In this document: positions 57,545-64,000 of the stretch, in pieces
Layout of the letters: each line of letters opens with the position of its first letter
Position numbering within the stretch: the first letter of the stretch is position 1
Assembly: GCA_944472135.2 (NCBI GenBank)
Contig: OX235267.1
Location: forward strand, 35,061,312-35,125,311
DNA: 64,000 nt
Direction: 5' to 3'
Origin: Trichobilharzia regenti
Lineage: Eukaryota > Platyhelminthes > Trematoda > Strigeidida > Schistosomatidae
Notes under the pieces: generated by a model
What the model saw: only the letters and a program-made list of their open reading frames with translations
The model's database searches: none
Told to the model about the DNA's origin: nothing
Translations under genes and position numbers: made by a program

Positions 57545-59010
57545 TTTATTATTGTTGCTTCTTTCCATTCCGAGTGGAAATAGGGCTTCAGAAGGATATT
57601 TCAACTTTGTTCTATCCTTTGGAGTCCTCTTTAGGCTGACTCATAGTCTCGCACCTCCTAGTAACACGATCACGTCATCCTTTAAACCATACCCAACTCG
57701 TCCTTTCTCAACGGGACTCCACTCGAGCAGTGGCCTGGCGTACTGTGTCATTCGACGATCTTCTCAGCGTGTATCCAGTTCATCCCCAATTTTTTCTGCG
57801 TATTTGTTCAACAATAGATTCTTGGTTGGTTTGCTACTCGCCAGAGTTTCTTGTTACTAATTCTTTCTGGCTGGAAATCTGAGATTCAATAAGCCTGTTG
57901 GAAATGCTTTCATGATTCACCCGCCAAGTTTCTGACCTGTATAGAAGAAATGACTGACGTTACATTGCAGTTGAAATTCCGAATTGTGTTCTTGGTGCTA
58001 AGTTCAGAAGATGTAAAAGCTGATTTCATAATGATGAATGTCTTTCATGTCTTTCCGATCTCGGTTTTGACATCTTCATCTGTGCTATTGCCTGGATATG
58101 AAACGATGTTTCCTAGATAAATGCAGAAAATGATTTTCAAATTTATTTAGTTGATAGTGATTAATGCTAGTTGTTGTTGTTGCTCTTGGTCTGTTGTCTT
58201 CATCACTGCCATCTTCACTGTGTTTACTTGAAGTTTTATCTTCACTGTCCCCTCAGCCAGTTTTTTGGTTTTCGCCTGCAATTCTTCAAGGTTGTGTGAC
58301 ATTAGACATAAATCACCCACGCGCGAAATCGAAATCTTCTAGAGTCTTTTTATTGGTCCAAATGTTCTTTTCTCCTGGCTCCCCACAATCTGACGCATAA
58401 TTCAGTCCATCATTGTGGGCGACGGTAGGCAACCTTTCCTGACTCCTTCATTCACTTCAAACGCTTCATGTTTCTCGTTGTGGATCACCTGACATTTGGC
58501 ATTATCATATAGCCAGCTATTAAATGAGGTTGATAAATATTTGGGGTATTTTATGCTACAGTGTCGAAGTAGTTTTCAAATTACTTCGCGGTCAACACTG
58601 TCCAAGGCCTTCCCGAAGTCGATGCGGCTGAGACAGAGAATTGACTGCCATTCTACACTCTGTTTGATGATGATGCGTAGAGTTGCGATTTGAATCCAGC
58701 TTGTTCTGGTAGGCACAGTTCTGTATCCAGTGTGTCTTTTATTCTCTTTAGGGTGATACGACTTAATAATTTACTTGGAGTAGACAAGAGAATGATTCTG
58801 TGCTAGTTGTTGGAGAGACGTAAGTCGCCCTTCTTTGGTAGAGTGACAAGGTAGCCAGCCTTTCTTCCAATCTGTAGGCACCTATTCTTTCTTCCAAACC
58901 TTTTCCAATAATGGCGTGAGCTCATCCACAGAAGTCTCTAGATTCGTTTTTAGTCCTTCTGCATGAATTCTATCCGGTGCTGTTGTTTCTCATATATGTT
59001 TAAACATTCT
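57545..59010 (-). pseudogene. RTE-like element, decayed
   Basis: Minus strand, from part of the RT to the 3' end. Remnants: IDFGKALDSVDRE near 58600 (palm motif, worn), GVRKGCLPSP near 58430, a C-terminal region and the end GAAGCCCTATTTCCACTCGG with an AATAATAAAT tail near 57545. Many frame breaks. Confidence 0.65.
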
Positions 59011-59524
59011 TAATACTTTAAAATCAGAAATTCCAGGTTCACTTCAGTTAATAAATTACTAAGTTAATATTGTGTGCTTTGCGCAAATTTTGAAATTTTG
59101 AAAAGGCCGCGAAAATGGTTTCCTGCTGTTCTTAGTATCCTAAGGAGTTCAAGTCGAAGAATTCACACTTCTAGACCGTCAACATTTCTTAGCACAAGAT
59201 TTTTATTATCTAAATAGAACAATTACAAAATGGTTGTCGTTTAAAAAGTAGTAATGAATTAAATCTACTCTGTGTTGAAGGAATATATAGTCTCCGAAAC
59301 GCCTAATAGTCATGAGTCAACTAATAAAGAACCAAGAAAAACGGCTGTTCAATATTTTTTTAAGCCTTCCTTAACTTCTTTTCAGGAATATCAGATTTCG
59401 ATGAAGAAGATTTATTCTTCCCGCTTGAAGTGATTATATACCAATTTTAGAAACCAACTTCACAATATGTTGTTCATCTTTTCGTGCCGAAATAACACAT
59501 CCGTATTATTCCTAAAATTGTTCA
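59011..59524. other. no gene seen
   Basis: AT-rich sequence, no motif. Confidence 0.4.
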
Positions 59525-59600
59525 TTATAAAAAATGAGTACTGAAAAACTGCCTGGTCCTAGTTAAGGGCTCATCAGCATTGTGAACGGGTGATCCTACC
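59525..59600 (-). mobile_element. SINE-III fragment with canonical CTGATGA box
   Basis: On the minus strand CTGATGA (59571-59577) is followed by CCC and GGAC stem remnants and CAGTACTC of stem I, but the GAAA box is lost. Confidence 0.45.
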
Positions 59601-59639
59601 AAAATTAGCGCCTAGGACGTTTAGGTTTTAAGGTGGAAA

Positions 59640-59790
59640 TGAATAGTTGCATAATCAACGAGATGACCTTGTGACACTAAAGATCCTGGGTAGAATCTCT
59701 GAGGTAATCATTTGCGTACAGTGCTGAAGAGTCCAAAGCTAAGACGAAACGACTGTCGAAATCTTTGCTAAACCGAAAATTTGTGCACTG
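59640..59790 (+). mobile_element. SINE-III, worn copy with intact ribozyme core
   Basis: tRNA-like head worn. Ribozyme region 59716-59760 has CTGAAGA, GTC/GAC stem II, GAAA, and CGACTGTC. Stem I no longer pairs. Confidence 0.5.
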
Positions 59791-60715
59791 TCCAACACTC
59801 AAAGATTAGCTTATAAATAGCATGAATTATTATTATTATTATTAAAAGAGCCCATCTCCGGTGTATCTTAGTTCACAGAATGTTAAGGATGATTATTTCC
59901 AGTAGCAGACGTTTATCTGAAGTTTCCTCCGTGACAGTGAATGAAGGCAGAATGTTTCTTTTCAGAAAATTAGGCCATCCAGGTAAGAAAATAAAAAAAT
60001 TAAACAAATATCTTCATTCAAATATGGAACAGCAAATTCTGTGAGTACAATATGTCATTATGTCAGACAGAGTTGAAACAGGTTCTTTGAGAATAGTACA
60101 GTACAAATCACGAAAAGATACACAAGTATACTCTATCTGTCAATCTAAATTCTCTGACACGTTAGTATCACAATGAGTTTATTCTCTAGCATTACCTTGT
60201 ATTTCATTCTATCTATAATCAGCTAGGCTCAAATACTGAATGAATTGTCTTAATAGTCTTTTAGACTTCTATTCATCTGAATGATCGAACATTACTTGGT
60301 TGAGTGAGGTTGAGGAGACATCATTTTTGACTGATTCATTGAAAATGTCTTACTTTCTTTAGCATACTAGATAATCAATATGTTTGTGTATTTCAATGCA
60401 TAAAAAATAGCCATTGTTTCATTCAAAGTACTTCTTTCATTTTAATTGACCTCTATTTTAGAATTGTAATGAATTATTATAGCAAACAATTAATAAATAC
60501 TATGGTTTATCCATTATTAAAATGTATTCTTTGCATAGTGCTTAAAAAATAGGAGTGTATTCCACCCATTTATTGTTTTAGAGTGTTGGTTGAACAGCTT
60601 CGATTTGACTAACCGACATTACTGTTACTGATGTTTAGGTAAATGATCGACGTTTTTATTATTGTCTTTTCTTAAGGTGTTAGTAAATCTTGAATATACA
60701 CATATATATTATAGG
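59791..60715. other. no gene seen
   Basis: AT-rich sequence with an ATT run near 59830. Confidence 0.4.
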
Positions 60716-60810
60716 GCATAACCTTATTTTGAACTGGCGCCACCTGCTTTATCCAGTGGGGATTAGGGCGTCTCAATTAATAAGCCAAAATATATACTAG
60801 CATGATTTCG
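60716..60810 (-). repeat. dispersed repeat of unknown family
   Basis: Inverted match to 43385-43470 (TGGCGCCACCTGCTTTATCC). Confidence 0.5.
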
Positions 60811-60819
60811 ATGCTCTGC

Positions 60820-60950
60820 AGACCAACATCTGATATCTATGGCCGGCCTGCGAAATTTGGGCTACTTATATCACATGCTGAAAATTCCATACCTGTACCA
60901 AAAATACAGTGTGGAATCAAGCTGTAATAAAAAAAGTGAAAATTCAATAA
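60820..60950 (+). mobile_element. SINE-I, 5'-truncated
   Basis: Body from ACATCTGATATCTATGGCCG to the A-rich tail. The tRNA-like head is missing. Confidence 0.75.
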
Positions 60951-61050
60951 TATGCGTTTAATAAAAGGAAAAGGCATTCAGCAAAGAAGTTACTCCTTTC
61001 GGCGATATTATTTTTCAGCCGTACAATTGCATTTATAAACATAGTAGATC

Positions 61051-61389
61051 TGTAACAACAGAAGACGAGGGCCAGGCAACAGATCGTTTGTTAAGGAAAT
61101 CAAAACGTATTTATATATTTTCATGTACATTATCACAGATTATTGTAAGCAAACAAACACAGTCTTCTAATTGGTTGTTTCTCACAGACAGTTGACCTTG
61201 CATCTCTTTGTGACTGTTTCTTCAATGTCAGATCATCTATATGTTAACTGTATCCGTCTACGTAAAGTCTGCTGTGGTTGGTTGTTGAATCAGTCTTTGT
61301 TCATATTTTCTCATGACTAATATTTGGGACATAAACATTGACGTAAATGAATGTCTACCAATTTTGACTAACAGCTAGCTCTCACCACA
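61051..61389 (-). repeat. solo LTR, copy 2
   Basis: Homologous throughout to 25579-25891 with TGTAACAACA...TCACCACA ends, plus about 25 extra bases (TGTGGTTGGTTGTTGAATCA region). No adjacent internal sequence. Confidence 0.65.
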
Positions 61390-61454
61390 GATTGTCTTAG
61401 CAACAGAATGAATATTTCCATGTATGTGCTATTAGAATTGTAAATTTTTTAAAA

Positions 61455-61625
61455 ATTAAACGAAGATTTGATAAGCAGGTTGAGTGACATTATCTAATTA
61501 AAGGCGTTGAGTAGATCTCAAATAAAATCAAAATTGGACAAAAGTCAAGTTAACACCAGTGGAAATAAGGGGTGGGAGAAAAATTTGCTATACAAGTAAT
61601 AAACAAACAAGCAAGAAAAAACGAA
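61455..61625 (+). repeat. PLE-associated inverted repeat, left arm
   Basis: Reverse complement of about 63610-63770: AGATTTGATAAGCAGGTTGA, CAAAAGTCAAGTTAACACCA and the following TACAAG region. It brackets the PLE at 62090-63640. Confidence 0.65.
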
Positions 61626-62089
61626 ACAAAACTACGTATTTAATGTTAAGATGCGTCAGGTCCACTGTAGATTTAATGACTGAACAAAATTCTCCTGTAT
61701 GCAGAGTTCAGAATATAACATATGGATTGCCATTGCTTCTGCATTTTGAATAAGTTTGATTCGTACTCTTTTTAATGTAGAAAAAATCCTTATTTAGACA
61801 CCTAGAAAACAGAAAGATTGAGCGAAAAAAAATTTACTTTTCAATTAGATCCTCATCTCTGGCTGTACTCTAATATATATATACAAGGATAACACGTAAT
61901 CAAAGATGAAGTGGTCAAAATAAATAAAACTAAAATAATTTGGACAATTATAATTTTTATAATTTTATAATTTTAAAGGTTTAGGGGCGAAGTAGTGCGG
62001 TTTATGCATTCATGTAACGATGGCCACGGTAAGTAAAGTGGCTATACAAATTTTTTCTGAACACACAGGTTTAGCTTTTTCAGGTGGAT
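61626..62089. other. no clear gene
   Basis: A 64-codon plus-strand ORF at 61559-61753 may be a worn PLE piece. Otherwise AT-rich. Confidence 0.3.
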
Positions 62090-63180
62090 TCCTATTGCTT
62101 CAACTGTCTATAGAAGACGAACTCGTAGAACAAAATTAAGATTAGTAGGAATGTGATAGATAATGTTAAATGCTGTATTAACATCAACCTTATGCTCACT
62201 ATCTACAACTATCTACAATAGAGCTACGAATAGATCTTGTTTTTTCCTTGCTTAACCATGTTGGATGATGTTTGGAAATACGATGATGAACCTGCCTAAT
62301 TGTACGCCCGATGGAGCTGGCTCCGCAGCTGCAGTCAAACCGGTAGATACACATAGAAGAGGCGAATTTCGGTAGTCTATCCTTATTACTCGAAGGTAGA
62401 ATAGGTGTGGTTGTGAAAAGACAACGTACCTCTACTGCATAATAAATTCTTTTAACACCATTCCTCAGTCGTTGTGTTATTATTTCGCTGATGTTGTCAC
62501 CGAGGAACTGCAGTTTTATTAAGAATGGTTTTTTCGGAACTGCGGCCATAGTGACTCTCCTATGTGCTGAATTCATATTTTTGTCAATGAATTTACCTGG
62601 ATAACCATTTTTTCCAAGTAATTCTGTAATAATCGTAAGCTCCTCATTGAGGCAGTCGTCTGAAAAATTAACCTGGCTCTATGAACCAAACACTTTACCA
62701 GGTTACGTTTATAATGCAAAGGTACAAAACTCAAAAAATGAGTGTACTGACCTGTTGTTGTAGGTTTCCTATACACACTCCTTCTTAGAGTACCATCTAT
62801 TTTCCTTGTGATGAAGACGTCAAGGAATGCGATACTGTCATTACTTTCTTTCTCTATAGTAAAGTTTATTGCTGAATGTGCATCATAAAACTTCTCAAGG
62901 ATGTTGATTGCATCATTCTCGTCTTTCATAACCGCAAATGTATCATCCATATATCGACAGTAGAAATCCAAGACATTAGTTACTCCTTTCAATGGTCCAT
63001 TCCCTAACTTAGCGAGGAAAACAATCAGCTAGGATTGGACAAGTTTCTCAAGTATTCGGTGGATAACTGTAAATTTAGTTTGTGAATTAGCCTGGTGTCA
63101 AAATTCGGTCAGATGTTGCAGAATGGAGCTTCTGGAAGAACATTTCTTCTCCTTTGCAAAACCATGAAGGTAAGTGTTCG
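62090..63180 (-). pseudogene. Penelope-like element: RT palm/thumb plus GIY-YIG
   Basis: 62573-62992 encodes DFYCRYMDDTFAVMKDENDA (catalytic Asp pair), SIAFLDVFITRKIDGTLRRS and VYRKPTTTGQYTHFLSFVPL, then the thumb. A frame change near 62576 leads to 62199-62576 with the connector and a GIY-YIG-like domain (MCIYRFDCSCGASSIGRTIR, HHRISKH). YIG reads SIG, so the catalytic Tyr is lost. Upstream of 62992 the sequence is rearranged (a deletion removes part of the palm). Confidence 0.75.
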
Positions 63181-63640
63181 ATGATAAGTTTGGATAGTAA
63201 ACGCTGGGTACGGCCGAGATGCCTTGCTCCACACTAGCAGGTGAACTGTTAGGTTACACTAATGAGAGCAAAAGTGATAGCTCATCCTTTATGTTTGTGA
63301 GAATCATTGGTTTTGTATAGAGAGTTAATCAGAGTTCAGCCACGAGGAAGGTTTTCTTCAGTGAGCTGGACAGGCGGTTTCTCAGTATTTTTGATGATGA
63401 GTCTCCATTGAACTGTAGATTCAAGTAAAGAGGTCTTTTGAAAGCAGAAATTGTGGGCGGTTTTAATCGTTTAGGTTTCATAGATTTTGTGATGACACGT
63501 CCAGAGTAACCATTTTCGAGGAAGATTCTCTTCAGAGTGTTTAGCTACTCTTCCATAGCATCACGGCTGCAAATGCTGCAGATTCTGTAGCTAAGTGAAC
63601 GGACCAGGTTTCGTTTTGTATAGGGAGGCAGCTAACTTCC
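63181..63640 (-). pseudogene. second Penelope-like fragment: thumb and connector
   Basis: The minus strand shows FLENGYSGRVITKSMKPKRL-like sequence, then SAFKRPLYLNLQFNGDSSSK and LRNRLSSSLKKTFLVAELRL in broken frames. It repeats protein regions already present in 62199-62992, so it is a separate copy lying upstream in the same direction. Confidence 0.55.
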
Positions 63641-63649
63641 CACACCCTT

Positions 63650-63770
63650 ACTACCACTGTTGTTTACTTGACTTTTGTCAAATTTTGATTTTGATTGAGA
63701 TGTATTCAGCCCCTTCAATTAAATAATGTCGCTCAACTTGCTTATCAAATCTTAGTTTAGTTTCTAACCC
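63650..63770 (-). repeat. PLE-associated inverted repeat, right arm
   Basis: Inverted match to 61455-61580. Confidence 0.65.
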
Positions 63771-63852
63771 ATTGACGAAATTTGTTATCTAATATCAGTA
63801 TCAAGTAAGATTTTCTGATAAAAGTGAGGCAAATATAACGCCTGGTGGATGG

Positions 63853-64000
63853 TGGCTAGCAGTGGAATCCAGGATGCGCATTTCGTCCTAATTGGGACTC
63901 GTCATCTGGATGTACTTGCATTTCTCAGTGAGTGATGATGTTCCCACCGAGGCTCGAACCCAGTGCCCATAGTTTCAAACGCCAAAGCGTTATCCACTAG
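63853..64000 (-). mobile_element. Sm-alpha-type SINE, cut by window edge
   Basis: On the minus strand: AGTGGATAACGCTTTGGCGT, tRNA-like B box GGGTTCGAGCC, then the ribozyme and CTGGATTCCACTGCTAGCC. It closely follows the known layout of the Sm-alpha family of schistosomes. Confidence 0.8.
63864..63915 (-). ncRNA. hammerhead ribozyme of Sm-alpha type, one core change
   Basis: CATCCAG (stem I), core ATGACGA, stem II GTCC/GGAC, GAAA, TGCGCATC, CTGGATTCC. Everything fits except position 3 of the core (A for C), which should block cleavage. The same A is in the two Sm-alpha copies at 48394 and 48636. Confidence 0.65.

Overview
The window looks like trematode (blood-fluke, Schistosoma-type) nuclear DNA. 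It is AT-rich, has no bacterial-style gene packing, and is full of the repeat classes typical of schistosomes: CR1-like and RTE-like non-LTR retrotransposons, BEL/Pao LTR elements, Penelope-like elements (PLEs), tRNA-derived SINEs, and a hammerhead-ribozyme SINE of the Sm-alpha type. The species call is an inference from element content. No tRNA, rRNA or complete host gene was found.

Layout. 1-1722: mostly unique, with two weak candidate exons. 1723-18434: a nested retroelement block. A minus-strand BEL/Pao element with an RT-less gag ORF (LTRs at 1723-2078 and 16342-16695) is split inside gag by an 11.7 kb cassette. The cassette is a 5'-truncated CR1 copy (4359-9388), an older CR1 endonuclease fragment (9389-10430), and a near-identical full-length CR1 copy (10431-16083). 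A second BEL 5' end with its own LTR follows at 17690-18434. 18435-25000: sparse, probably intronic, with candidate host exons at 20519, 21654 and 23962. 25000-37500: SINEs, RTE and PLE pieces and a solo LTR, ending with a candidate terminal exon at 37467. 37500-51000: degraded PLEs, SINEs and microsatellites. 51000-64000: two larger PLEs, two RTE copies, several hammerhead-bearing SINEs and a second solo LTR.

Interactions. One SINE family (called SINE-II here) carries the same 3' end as the RTE copies, which suggests it used RTE machinery. A second SINE family (SINE-III) joins a tRNA-like head to a hammerhead-like fold distinct in sequence from Sm-alpha. The PLEs recur as inverted pairs with inverted flanking repeats, and some flanks carry ribozyme-like GAAACGTC boxes. 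Nearly every protein-coding stretch belongs to a mobile element and nearly all are broken; the BEL gag ORF is the exception, open apart from the insertion. Family labels SINE-I to SINE-IV are local names for this annotation only.
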